Origin: Pseudomonadota bacterium
GTDB lineage: Bacteria > Pseudomonadota > Alphaproteobacteria > Rhizobiales > Xanthobacteraceae
DNA length: 23,281 nt
Direction: 5' to 3'
Assembly (NCBI GenBank): GCA_021823875.1
Contig: JAKAMD010000010.1
Span: forward strand, 1-23,281
The notes beneath the pieces are model-generated. The model was given only the letters and a program-made list of their open reading frames with translations, ran no database searches and was not told the DNA's origin. Within the stretch, counting starts at the first letter, position 1, and each line of letters opens with the position of its first letter. The position numbers and the translations under genes were made by a program. Positions 8,031 through 16,972 of this stretch are shown here, piece after piece.

Positions 8031-9539
8031 CTAGCCGCGCTCGCGCGCCGGGCGCACCGGGCTCAATCCGGCCGGCAGGTGGATCGCCATGCTGGTGGCC
8101 AGCAGAACCAACAGGCCAGTGATTATGTAAACGTGGTGCAGGCCGTGCGCGAGCGCCTGCATCACCGGCGCCAGCACCTCCGGCGGCAGGGTGTGATGCA
8201 GATGCGGATCGATCGCGCGCGCGACCACATCGGCGCTGGCGACTGACCTGGGCACGCTGGCGTTGAGCAGGCCGCCGAACACCGCGGCCCCCAGCGCCTG
8301 ACCGATGATGCGCGAGAACACCGTGGTCGAGGTGGCGATGCCGCGCTGGCCCCAGTCGACTGCGGACTGGATCGCCACCTGGAAGGTATTGTTGGTGAAG
8401 CCCATGCCGATGCCGATCAGCGCCGCGCCGGCCGCCGCCCGGACCGCGCTGCTGGTCGGTTCGAGCGTGATCATCATCAGGCTGCCGGCCACGAACGGCA
8501 CGGCGCCGGCGATGACGGCCGCGCGATAGGAGGCATAAAGCATCAGCCGGCCGCCCAGCATGCTGCCGATCGGCCAAGCGACCGACGGCGCGCCCAGCGC
8601 AAAGCCGGCGATCATCGCGCTTCGCCCCATCACGCCTTGCACGTAGAGCGATAGGAATGCCGTGCTGCCCATCAGGATCGCGCCGAGCGCGAGGAAGGTG
8701 ACATTGCCGCCGGCAATGATGGAATTGCGCCACAGCGCGAGCGGCAACATCGGTTCCGGCGCGCGCCGCTCGTGCAGCAGGAACACGATTAGCAGAATCA
8801 CGGCCGCCACGACCAGCGCGATGCAGACACCGAGTTGCAGCTTGGCGGCATCGATCAGCGCAAACATCAGCGTGCTGGTCGCCAGCATCATCAGCACGGA
8901 GCCGAGATAGTCGATGCGGTGCTGGCGGTGATGGAGATCCTCGCGCAGCGTCAGCATCAGCAGCACGGCCGCAATGCCGCCGATCGGCACGTTCACCCAG
9001 AACACCATCGGCCAGATGGTGTGATCAATGAGAAAGGCGCCGATGAGCGGCCCGATGATGGCGCCGAAGGCCCAGATGCTGGACAGCCAGCCCTGGATGC
9101 GGGCGCGTTCCGCCGCAGTGAACAGATCGCCGATGATGGTCTGCGCGATCGGCACCAAGCCGCCGGCACCGATACCCTGCAAGGCACGGAAGGCGATCAG
9201 CGACGGCATGTTCCAGGCAAAACCGCAGAGCACCGAGCCGACCAGGAAGAGCCCGATCGCAGTCAGCAGCACGCGCTTGCGGCCGAACAGGTCGGCGAGC
9301 CGGCCATAGATCGGAATGGTCACCGCCTGGGACAGCAGATAGGCGGTAAAGGCCCAGCTCAAGTAATCGAAGCCGCCGAGCTTGCCGACGATGGTCGGCA
9401 TGACCGTCGCGATGATGGTGCCCTCGACCGCCGCGATCAAAATGGTCGCCATGGTGGCGCCCAAGACCCAGGGGCGGCTCGATCCGCGCGCCGGGTCTGG
9501 CGTCGCCTCGGGAAACGGCGACAGTGAGGTGTCGGTCAT
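8031..9539 (-). CDS. MFS transporter, DHA2 family (EmrB/QacA-type, 14 TM)
   Basis: A 502-residue polytopic inner-membrane protein, predicted to be a proton-driven exporter of drugs or metabolites. Evidence: about 14 hydrophobic helices; motif A as GRLADLFGRKRVLL after TM2; the DHA2-type TM5-6 stretch GPLIGAFLIDHTIWPMVFWV; PTIVGKLGGFDYLSWAFTAY near the start; and the extra central helices that separate 14-TM from 12-TM members. ATG at 9539 (MTDTSLSPFPE) is preferred, since the 19 upstream residues of the longer frame are Arg/Thr-rich and not family-like; neither start has a good ribosome site. No membrane-fusion partner (EmrA-like) lies nearby, so the substrate is unknown. It is on the same strand as the dehydratase gene, 174 bases downstream of it. 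Confidence 0.9.
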   Translation of the reverse strand: MTDTSLSPFPEATPDPARGSSRPWVLGATMATILIAAVEGTIIATVMPTIVGKLGGFDYLSWAFTAYLLSQAVTIPIYGRLADLFGRKRVLLTAIGLFLVGSVLCGFAWNMPSLIAFRALQGIGAGGLVPIAQTIIGDLFTAAERARIQGWLSSIWAFGAIIGPLIGAFLIDHTIWPMVFWVNVPIGGIAAVLLMLTLREDLHHRQHRIDYLGSVLMMLATSTLMFALIDAAKLQLGVCIALVVAAVILLIVFLLHERRAPEPMLPLALWRNSIIAGGNVTFLALGAILMGSTAFLSLYVQGVMGRSAMIAGFALGAPSVAWPIGSMLGGRLMLYASYRAAVIAGAVPFVAGSLMMITLEPTSSAVRAAAGAALIGIGMGFTNNTFQVAIQSAVDWGQRGIATSTTVFSRIIGQALGAAVFGGLLNASVPRSVASADVVARAIDPHLHHTLPPEVLAPVMQALAHGLHHVYIITGLLVLLATSMAIHLPAGLSPVRPARERG

Positions 9540-9713
9540 GGAGTGATGGCGCGTGGCAGTCGAGCGGGCGGTCCGCCTTGGGGTCGCGAGGGGCATGCAT
9601 CATGCGCCGCGCGCGCCTGGCGTCAAGCGCGCCGGACAGGCGAACGTGCCCCGCATGAAAAAGCCGGTCAATGGCGCGGGAGCCAATTCAAATGAGACGA
9701 ATCCGACCGCGTG

Positions 9714-11417
9714 TCAGCGCGGCTTGAGGAAGGCGAAATCGCAACCTTCGTCGGCGCCGAGCACTTCCTGCGCATAGAGCCGCGCGTAGCCGCGCAGCGG
9801 GGGCTCCGCCTGGACCGGCACCTGCGCCGCCCGGCGCTTGAGTTCCGCGTCGTCGACCAGGAGCACGATGCGGCGCTCCTTGACCGACAGCTTGATGCGG
9901 TCGCCGTTGCGCACCAGGCCGAGCGGACCGCCGGAGGCGGCATCGGGCGTCACATGCAGAACGATAGTGCCGAAAGCGGTGCCGCTCATGCGCGCATCGG
10001 AGATGCGCACCATGTCCTTCACGCCCTTGACCGCGAGCTTCTTCGGGATCGGCAGATAGCCGGCCTCCGGCATCGCCGCGGCCGAATGCGGGCCGGCGTG
10101 CTGCAAGACGAGGATGTCGTTGGCTTCGACATCGAGCTTGGGATCGTCGATGCGGGCGGCCAGATCCTCCAGCGAGGAGAACACCACCGCCCTGCCCTCG
10201 TGCTCGAACAACCGGCTGTCCGCCGCCGAACGCTTGAGGATGGCGCCCTTCGGCGCCAGATTGCCGAACAGCGCGACCAGGCCGCCCTGCGGTTCCAGCG
10301 GCTTTCCGCGTTCGGCGATGATGGTGCGATCGACCCAGGCCTCTTTATCTTGAGCGTTGAGCCGTTCGCCCAGCGTTTCGCCGGTAACGGTCAGACAATC
10401 GAGATGCAAGAGGTCTTTCAGCTCGCGCAGCAGCGCACCGATGCCGCCGGCGGCGAAGAAGTCTTCCATGTAGCCGTTACCGACCGGCTTCAGGTTCACC
10501 AGCACCGGCGTGGTGTCGGATAATTCGTTGAGCCGTTCGAGCGACACGCCGAGGCCGGCACGGCCAGCAATGGCGGCGAGATGGATCACCGCATTGGTCG
10601 AGCCGCCGATGGCGAGCAGCACGCGCAGCGCGTTCTCGATCGATTTCTGATTGACGATCTTGTCCGGCGTGAGCGGCGAGCCGATCAGCTTGACCGCGGC
10701 GGCGCCGGTCGCCTCCGCCGCGCGCAGGCGGTCGGCATGCACCGCGGGGATGGCGGCAGTGCCGGGCAGCATCATGCCCAACGCCTCGATCAGGCAGGCC
10801 ATGGTGGAAGCCGTGCCCATTACCGCGCAGGTACCCGCCGTGGTGGCGAGCTTGCCCTCGACTTCGGAGATCTCCGCAGCGTCAATCGTGCCGGCGCGGT
10901 ACTGCGCCCAGAAGCGGCGGCAATCGGTGCAGGCGCCGAGCCGCTCGCCACGATGGCGGCCGGTCATCATAGGCCCCGCCACCAGCATGATCGCCGGCCG
11001 GCCCGCCGACACCGCCCCCATCAATTGTGCCGGGACGGTCTTGTCGCAGCCGCCCATCAGCACCACGGAGTCCATCGGCTGGGCGCGCACCATCTCCTCG
11101 GTATCCATGGACATTAGGTTGCGGAATTTCAGGCTGGTCGGATTGAGGAAGACTTCGCCGAGCGAGACGGTGGGGAATTCGAGCGGCAGGGCGCCGGCCA
11201 TCAGCACGCCGCGCTTCACCGCCTCCAGCATTTCCGGGAAATGCCGGTGGCAATTGTTGAAGGCGGACGGGGTATAGGCAATGCCGACCACCGGCTTGTC
11301 GAGATCGGCGCGCGAATAGCCCATCGACTGCGCGAAGGAGCGCCGCAGATAAAGCGAGAAATCGCGGTCGCCGTAATTGGTGAGGCCGTGGGCAATGCCC
11401 TTTGCGTCTTTGCTCAT
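9714..11417 (-). CDS. IlvD/Edd family dehydratase, probably sugar-acid (L-arabinonate/xylonate-type)
   Basis: A 567-residue enzyme of the IlvD/Edd family that removes water from a dihydroxy- or sugar acid to give a 2-keto-3-deoxy acid, using an Fe-S cluster and Mg. The three expected cluster cysteines are C56 (FNNCH), C124 (GGCDKT) and C197 (GTCAVMGTAST). The catalytic serine is S478 (DARMSGTAFG). The stretch GACTDCRRFWAQYRAG and the overall length point to the pentonate dehydratase subgroup rather than the branched-chain amino acid enzyme IlvD. ATG at 11417 (MSKDAKGIAHGL) is chosen, since the 50 upstream residues in frame do not fit the family. No other sugar-acid pathway gene is adjacent, so the exact substrate is open. 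Confidence 0.87.
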   Translation of the reverse strand: MSKDAKGIAHGLTNYGDRDFSLYLRRSFAQSMGYSRADLDKPVVGIAYTPSAFNNCHRHFPEMLEAVKRGVLMAGALPLEFPTVSLGEVFLNPTSLKFRNLMSMDTEEMVRAQPMDSVVLMGGCDKTVPAQLMGAVSAGRPAIMLVAGPMMTGRHRGERLGACTDCRRFWAQYRAGTIDAAEISEVEGKLATTAGTCAVMGTASTMACLIEALGMMLPGTAAIPAVHADRLRAAEATGAAAVKLIGSPLTPDKIVNQKSIENALRVLLAIGGSTNAVIHLAAIAGRAGLGVSLERLNELSDTTPVLVNLKPVGNGYMEDFFAAGGIGALLRELKDLLHLDCLTVTGETLGERLNAQDKEAWVDRTIIAERGKPLEPQGGLVALFGNLAPKGAILKRSAADSRLFEHEGRAVVFSSLEDLAARIDDPKLDVEANDILVLQHAGPHSAAAMPEAGYLPIPKKLAVKGVKDMVRISDARMSGTAFGTIVLHVTPDAASGGPLGLVRNGDRIKLSVKERRIVLLVDDAELKRRAAQVPVQAEPPLRGYARLYAQEVLGADEGCDFAFLKPR

Positions 11418-11625
11418 GATCCGATCTTGTGCAACCGGGCGAAGCCGAACGCAAGCCACCCCCCGGGGAAACAGGCCGTGCCCATGCAACCCGGCTGGGC
11501 GGGAAAACACCGTCGACCGCAAACCATCGACATTGAGCCGGCGAGGCGTGCGTAACTTGGCGCTCAAGCAACTTTTCCCTAAGCTATGGGAGCAATCCGT
11601 CCAATAGGGGCGTTGGATAGATTCG

Positions 11626-13787
11626 ATGAGGTTGCCAGCGACTTCACGCAGGCTCGCGCTGCGGCTGGGCGTTCTCGTCCTGGCGACTCTTGTCTTGCGC
11701 CTGCCGATCTACGACCTGTTCCGCTATGGAATCCTGGTCGCTGCCGCTCTCGTCGTGTTTACCGGCACGGCGATCGGAAGCGCTGGCTTGCGGCTTTGGT
11801 CGTTTCGTTGCTGACCACGGCAGCGCTGATGACCTGGCCCGCGCCGCGGATCGATGAAGGCTATCAGTTCTATTTTGGAGACCCGCAAGCCGCCACGGAT
11901 GTGCCGTTGCCTCCCGAGGTCGCCCAGACGCTCGCCCGCCAATTCGCAACCGCATATCCCGGCGTGCAACGCTGCGATGGGGTCACCAAGAGCTGCTGTC
12001 GCGGCGAAGCTTTTCCCTCGACCAAGGGCTTCGCCTTCTCCGCTGACGCGATCTTCGAACACCCGGTCTTTTCCCGGCGAGTCACTGATATCGACTTCTC
12101 CGATCCCGTGCACTTGCGGCTCGGTGACATCAATAGAATTACTTACAACTGGCCGCAGGATCGATGCCAGGTGAAGCGCTTTGAGCGCGATCACCATTCT
12201 CTCAATATATTCGACCGGTTCCGTCTGACGTTCCCGCTCTTTCTGGCCTATCGATTTCCGGCCGCGTTTGCCGGCAGCGACCTGTGCTGGCGCGGCACCA
12301 TGCTCTGGCCGCGCACGGGCGAGCATTTCGACGTCGTCGACCACACTGGTATGACGTGCCGGCCGCTCAAGCCCGATGACATCGGCCGCACCATCTACGC
12401 CGTGTCGATCAAACGCGGCGAACGGCTGGCCATGCACCTGCGCGCCAACGAGAGCGTCGAGTTGCGGCGCGTCCTTGAAGACGCATTGCTGCTCTTTGGT
12501 GTGATGGCGATGGTTTTCCTGCTGGTGAAAATCGACGCCCGCCGGCTTCGGCTGCCTGCGGCTTTCATCGGCTTGACGCTGCTCGTGACCATCGTCGTCG
12601 ACATCAACTTCATCGGCGGACTGCGCCCGCTCGACGACGGTGACGATGGAATCGTCTACGAAGGTTTCGCGCGCCAAATGGCGCATCAGGTTCTGGCCGG
12701 CGATATTGTCGCCACGCTCAAGGGCGAAGAGGCGGTGTACTATTTCGCCCCGGGCCTGCGCTATTTCCGCGCCATCGAACGGTTCGCCTTCGGCGACACC
12801 TATCTCGGCTATCTGTCGGTCATGCTGGCGCTGCCGTTCCTTGTGTTGGCGCTGTTCCGCCGTTTCGTGCGCGAGCGCTGGGCTTTGATCCTGTCGCTGG
12901 CCTTCGTCGCCACCCCGCTCGGCGTCCTGTTCGGATCAAGCCTTCTCAATTACATCGTGTGGGCGGCGCGCGGCTTTCCCAGCCCGCTCGCGTTCTTTTT
13001 CCTGTTCAGCGGCTTTCTGCTCATTATTCCCAAACCCGCGGAGGCTGACGAACAGCGCAAGCTGAGCGCTTTCACCGGCGGCATGCTGCTGGCGGCGGCG
13101 ACGTTCTGCCGGCCCAATCTGGTGATGGCGAGCGGGATGATGGTTCTCGGCGCAGCTCTGATGGCATTCAAGCAGCGCCATTTCGGAAGAATCGCCTCGC
13201 TGCTCGGCGGCTTCGCCACGCTGCTCGTCTCCCCCTTGCACAACTACCTGTTTGCCCATTCCATTGTGCCGTTCAGTGACAATGTGAACCAACCTCGTAC
13301 GCTGCTGATGTCGCCGCTTGATCATCTCAAGGCCGTCGGAGAACTCGCTCACCTGAATTTCAAAGGCCCGCATATTGTCGGCGCTGTTCATCAGCTTGCC
13401 GCGTGGCTGTCGGGACCATCCGAATTGCTCGTGATGATCCCGGTTCATGCCGCGGCCGTGGCGACATTGATCCGGATTGGGCTGTTTGGACGACGTTTCG
13501 ATCCGTGGCTGCGCGTCGTCGCCCTGGCTACGCTGCTGCAACACGGGATCGGCGTGTGCTACAACAATGCCACCCGCTACAACATGGGCACTTGGCTGCT
13601 CACGACGCTGGTTGCCGCCGCATGGCTGCAACAGGAAGGCTTGCCTGTGTTCGACCGCCGCTGGCCGGGGCTGCGGCAAGGCTGGCTGCAGGCAATGAAA
13701 TTGTCTGGACTGGCCTCCTGGATCGAGCGGCTCATGGGCACCCGACCTCCCGTCACGGCCGCATCGCAACCCGAGCGGAACCGATGA
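11626..13787 (+). CDS. Large polytopic membrane protein, GT-C glycosyltransferase-like, with apparent frameshift near 11770
   Basis: One gene appears to span two frames. From ATG 11626 the frame encodes two good membrane helices (LGVLVLATLVLRLPIYDLF, then YGILVAAALVVFTGTA) but stops at 11814. From about 11772 another frame continues with RKRWLAALVVSLLTTAALM and runs to 13787. The long frame stays open back to an ATG at 11586, but its first ~60 residues are Arg/Pro-rich and not membrane-like. A single missing base near 11765-11775 explains both facts. The rest has a large soluble loop after the third helix (about 11850-12480), then eight or so helices, with an acidic PLDDGDDGIVYEGFARQM loop like those of GT-C enzymes that use polyprenyl-phosphate sugars. 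It is coupled by ATGA to a family-2 glycosyltransferase remnant. The glycosyltransferase role is inferred. Confidence 0.6.
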
Positions 13788-13943
13788 TCTGCGCGGCACA
13801 ATTCGAGCCGCAATCGCAGCGCCTGGACGCGTCCCCCACCGCCGTGCGACCCGAGCCTGAGCTCAGCGTCGTCGTGCCGATCTATAATGAGCGCGACCTG
13901 GAACTACGTGGTCAGCGCAGCCTTTGCCTGGCGGGCACGCTAG
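13784..13943 (+). pseudogene. Collapsed family-2 glycosyltransferase (GT2-GtrA type) remnant
   Basis: ATG at 13784 overlaps the previous stop, as in a coupled operon. The first ~38 residues end in PELSVVVPIYNERD, the standard N-terminal motif of GT2 enzymes such as polyprenyl-phosphate mannosyl/glucosyltransferases. Homology then stops abruptly. In a different frame, 13896-13943 reads TWNYVVSAAFAWRAR followed by TAG, which looks like the last helix and end of a GtrA-type membrane domain often fused to such enzymes. The simplest reading is one internal deletion that joined the two ends of the gene out of frame. The original protein would have been some 300 residues or more. It is non-functional as it stands. 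Confidence 0.55.
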
Positions 13944-14303
13944 CCGGCCCATGCGAAATCAGGGGAAGGTCCGGGTACGCCCAACCGGGACCGGAAGTCC
14001 TCTTATTGATGCCCGCCTGTCATGGCCGTTGGAACCCGGAAAGCTGTTCGGCGGCGGCGAATTTATGCTGCAATTGCATACCGGTATACTGCTGCACGCG
14101 GACCTGCCGTGGCATCTGAACCTGACCGCGCGGGCTGTGGATTAGCCTTGTTCCACAAGGGGATCAGGCATCAAACGCGGCACAAGAATTGATCTTCATC
14201 AAGGCCTTAAGGACGCTGATGCGTGAAACATGCCTCGACAACCGCCCCGCATTTCTTTTAGAAATTGGGGGCCCTGGGGCACGCGCGGGAAAGACAAAGT
14301 CGC
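13944..14303 (+). other. Upstream region of hemA with gene-like debris and regulatory sites
   Basis: Bases 13944-14145 hold an open frame ending in FMLQLHTGILLHADLPWHLN and a TAG at 14143; it looks faintly coding, but no family was recognised. After it come the inverted repeat CCTTGT-TCC-ACAAGG (14146-14160), the FNR/FixK-type box (14189-14202), and an AT-rich stem ATTTCT-TTT-AGAAAT (14251-14265) in the presumed leader of hemA. Confidence 0.45.
14189..14202 (+). promoter_or_regulatory. FNR/FixK-type binding box upstream of hemA
   Basis: TTGAT-CTTC-ATCAA is a perfect match to the TTGAT-N4-ATCAA consensus of FNR, FnrL and FixK activators. It ends 101 bases before the hemA ATG. If used as a class II site centred at -41.5, transcription would start near 14237 and give a ~67-base leader. 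Regulation of hemA by FnrL is established in Rhodobacter; its action here is inferred. Confidence 0.7.
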
Positions 14304-15533
14304 ATGAATTACAACGGTTTCTTTGCGTCGGCACTCGACCAGCTGAGGGAAGAGCGCCGATACCGGGTTTTTGCTGATCTCGAACGCATCGCCGGTCGCT
14401 TTCCGCATGCCCATTGGCACTCTCCGCAAGGCAAGCGCGAGGTCGTGATCTGGTGCTCCAACGATTATCTCGGCATGGCGCAACACCCCAAGGTGATCGG
14501 CGCCATGGTGGAGACCGCGACGCGCATGGGCACCGGCGCCGGCGGCACCCGCAACATCGCCGGCACCAATCATCCGCTGGTCGAGCTGGAGCGCGAGCTC
14601 GCCGACCTGCACGGCAAGCCGGCCGCGTTGCTGTTCACCTCCGGCTATGTCTCCAACCAGACCGGCATCCCGACCATCGCGCGGCTGTTGCCGAACTGCC
14701 TGATCCTGTCGGATGCGCTCAACCACAACTCCATGATCGAGGGCGTGCGCCAGTCCGGCTGCGACAAGCAGATCTGGCGGCATAACGATGTCGGTCATCT
14801 GGAAGAGCTGCTCAAGGCCGCCGATCCGGCGCGGCCGAAGGTGATTGCCTTCGAGAGCCTCTATTCGATGGACGGCGACGTCGCCCCGGTGCACGCGATC
14901 TGCGATCTCGCCGAGAAATACGGCGCCATGACTTATGTCGACGAAGTGCATGCGGTCGGCATGTACGGCGCGCGCGGCGGCGGCATCTGCGAGCGCGAAG
15001 GGGCCATGGACCGCGTCGACGTGATCGAGGGCACGCTGGCCAAGGCGTTCGGCTGCCTCGGCGGCTTCATCACCGGCTCGACCGAGATGGTGGACGCGGT
15101 TCGTTCCTACGCGCCCGGTTTCATCTTCACTACCGCACTGCCGCCGGCGATCTGCGCGGCAGCGACCGCCGCCATTAAGCACCTGAAGACGTCGAACTGG
15201 GAGCGCGAGCGCCACCAGGACCGCGCCGCGCGCGTGAAAGCGGTGCTCAACGCCGCCGGCCTGCCGGTGATGCCGTCGACCACGCACATCGTGCCGGTGT
15301 TCGTCGGCAATGCGGAGAAGGTAAAGGCCGCGAGCGACATGCTGATGGCCGACCACGGCATCTACATCCAGCCGATCAACTATCCGACCGTGCCGCGCAA
15401 CGAGGAACGGCTGCGCATCACGCCGTCGCCCTACCACGATGACGCCCTCATTGACGCGCTGGCGGAAGCCTTGGTCGATGTGTGGGAGCGCCTCGAACTG
15501 CCGCGCGGCAAACAGGCGCTGGCGGCGGAATAA
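14304..15533 (+). CDS. hemA: 5-aminolevulinate synthase (C4 pathway)
   Basis: A 409-residue PLP enzyme of the alpha-oxoamine synthase family that condenses glycine and succinyl-CoA to 5-aminolevulinate, the first step of tetrapyrrole synthesis in alphaproteobacteria. Key residues are in place: the Schiff-base lysine K247 in EGTLAKAFG, H141 in DALNHNSM, and D213 and H216 in YVDEVHAVG, each one off the Rhodobacter capsulatus numbering. The N-terminus MNYNGFFASALDQLREERRY is typical, which fixes the start at ATG 14304; the in-frame TTG further upstream is not needed. The end (INYPTVPRNEERLRITPSPY) is also standard. It is monocistronic: an FNR/FixK-type box lies upstream and an intrinsic terminator follows. 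It serves haem and, if present, bacteriochlorophyll or cobalamin synthesis. Confidence 0.97.
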   Translation: MNYNGFFASALDQLREERRYRVFADLERIAGRFPHAHWHSPQGKREVVIWCSNDYLGMAQHPKVIGAMVETATRMGTGAGGTRNIAGTNHPLVELERELADLHGKPAALLFTSGYVSNQTGIPTIARLLPNCLILSDALNHNSMIEGVRQSGCDKQIWRHNDVGHLEELLKAADPARPKVIAFESLYSMDGDVAPVHAICDLAEKYGAMTYVDEVHAVGMYGARGGGICEREGAMDRVDVIEGTLAKAFGCLGGFITGSTEMVDAVRSYAPGFIFTTALPPAICAAATAAIKHLKTSNWERERHQDRAARVKAVLNAAGLPVMPSTTHIVPVFVGNAEKVKAASDMLMADHGIYIQPINYPTVPRNEERLRITPSPYHDDALIDALAEALVDVWERLELPRGKQALAAE

Positions 15534-15569
15534 GCCGGCCATCGCTCTTAAAGTATCAAACGAATAGGC

Positions 15570-15600
15570 AATGCCCGGCCGCGCCGGGCATTTGCTTTTT
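15570..15600 (+). terminator. Rho-independent terminator of hemA
   Basis: A perfect 10-bp stem, AATGCCCGGC-CGC-GCCGGGCATT (15570-15592), is followed by TGCTTTTT. It lies 36 bases after the hemA stop and just before the 3' end of the convergent AbrB-family gene. The T-run is on the + strand, so hemA is the main target. Confidence 0.9.
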
Positions 15601-15607
15601 GGCGCCA

Positions 15608-16681
15608 TCAATCCTGAAACGTCGGCGGCTCCTGCGGGGCCTTGAGCGCATCGGCGGGCGCACACGCCAGCCACCGCGCGATCATCGGCGTAATGATCGA
15701 CACGAAGATGATGCGCATGACGTGATGGGCGCCGACAAAGACCGGATCGAGATGCAGCGCCAGCGCCAACAGCATCATGGCGTCGACTGAGCCGGGCGCG
15801 TAGGCGATCGTCACTTCGGGCACCGGCAACGCCAAGAGGTGAATCGCCGCCACCGCGAACAGCGTGGCAATGCCTACCGCAACCGCGAACGAGCCGAAGG
15901 CAGCGGCGAGATAGTCCGCCAAGAGCCGCGGGGCGGTATTGGCGAAGCGCGCGCCGATCACCCCGCCAAGCACTATCATCGCGACGTTGGCCACCCAGAT
16001 CGGCACCACCGCATGGATCAGCCCGCTGCCGTGCAGCGCCGCCGAGGCAAACATAGCGCCGAACAAGAGCCCGCCGGGAAAACGGATGCGGAAGGCGACG
16101 TAGCCCACCACCGTCGAGACTGCCACCAGCAGCGCCAACTCGTCCACCAGCGCGAAGCTCAGCGGCCCATTGCCCGGGCGCATGCCGTGGCCGGCAAAGC
16201 CGAGCAGCGACAGCCCGGCCGGCAGGCCGACCGCGATGATCACCACCCGCATGGTCTGCACCACCGCGACCCCGCGCACGTCGGCGTCAAGCTCGGTGGC
16301 GACCACCAGCACCTGCGACATGCCGCCGGGCGATGTCCCGAGATAGGCCGACAGCAGGGTCCAGCGGTGCACCAGATAAAGATAAGCGGCACCGAACAGG
16401 CTGACGCCCGCCATGGCGACAATCAGGATGGCGATGCTGGCGGGATAACTCGTCATGCCGTGCAACGTCTGCGGCGTCACCACCGCGCCGAGCGATATTC
16501 CGATGACGACGAAGATCGCGCGCGTCAGCAGCTGCGGCACCAGCAGCGGCCGGCCGGCGAGCGCGGCCGCGGCAGTCATCAGGATCGCCCCTGACAGATA
16601 GCCGGCGGGTAGCCCGAGCAGGCCGAATATCAGACCGCCGAAAGCCGCAAAGGTCAGCGTTTCCGCCATTCGGCGGAGCAT
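15608..16681 (-). CDS. AbrB-family membrane protein (PF05145-like, putative 'ammonia monooxygenase' family)
   Basis: A 357-residue protein of roughly 10 membrane helices in two similar halves, each starting with an AAFGGLIFGLLGLPAGYLSG-like or GYVAFRIRFPGGLLFGAMF-like stretch; this is the AbrB duplication pattern. Further marks are LGTSPGGMSQVLVVATELDA and TIAYAPGSVDAMMLLALAL, the matching P-G-G/P-G-S segments of the two halves. The family is often labelled ammonia monooxygenase, but there is no evidence of that activity; E. coli AbrB gave the name, and a transport role is usually assumed. ATG at 16681 is preferred; the frame stays open to 16768, and ATG at 16669 is also possible. It is divergent from the sensor kinase gene across ~290 bases and convergent with hemA. 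Confidence 0.82.
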   Translation of the reverse strand: MLRRMAETLTFAAFGGLIFGLLGLPAGYLSGAILMTAAAALAGRPLLVPQLLTRAIFVVIGISLGAVVTPQTLHGMTSYPASIAILIVAMAGVSLFGAAYLYLVHRWTLLSAYLGTSPGGMSQVLVVATELDADVRGVAVVQTMRVVIIAVGLPAGLSLLGFAGHGMRPGNGPLSFALVDELALLVAVSTVVGYVAFRIRFPGGLLFGAMFASAALHGSGLIHAVVPIWVANVAMIVLGGVIGARFANTAPRLLADYLAAAFGSFAVAVGIATLFAVAAIHLLALPVPEVTIAYAPGSVDAMMLLALALHLDPVFVGAHHVMRIIFVSIITPMIARWLACAPADALKAPQEPPTFQD

Positions 16682-16972
16682 GACACGGGCATCGATGGCG
16701 GAAGAATCGGGCAAGGATGAGCGGCTTTCGCGGAACAGGCGTGGCAAGCTTACGCCAAAGCCGATCAATGCCGAGCAGGGGCGCGGGCGTCAAATGCGCT
16801 CTGCCCTTCCCCATAGACGGCATGCGGAATGCCGCGCCCGCATCGACGAGCAATTGGCCCCCTGGCCAGGCCAAGGGGATTGTGTCGCGAGGCCACCCCC
16901 CGATGGACCCCGGCGGCATTCTATGGTGACCTAGCCAGCGGTACACACCTGTGGGGAGGGGTGCGGAACGCA

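Noticed and set aside
14199..15674. A 491-residue open frame on the - strand over hemA
   Set aside because: hemA on the + strand has every catalytic residue; the opposite frame is low-complexity and also crosses the terminator.
15608..16681. Ammonia monooxygenase label for the AbrB-family protein
   Set aside because: The protein is a polytopic membrane protein unrelated to the AmoA/B/C subunits; the label is a family-name artefact.
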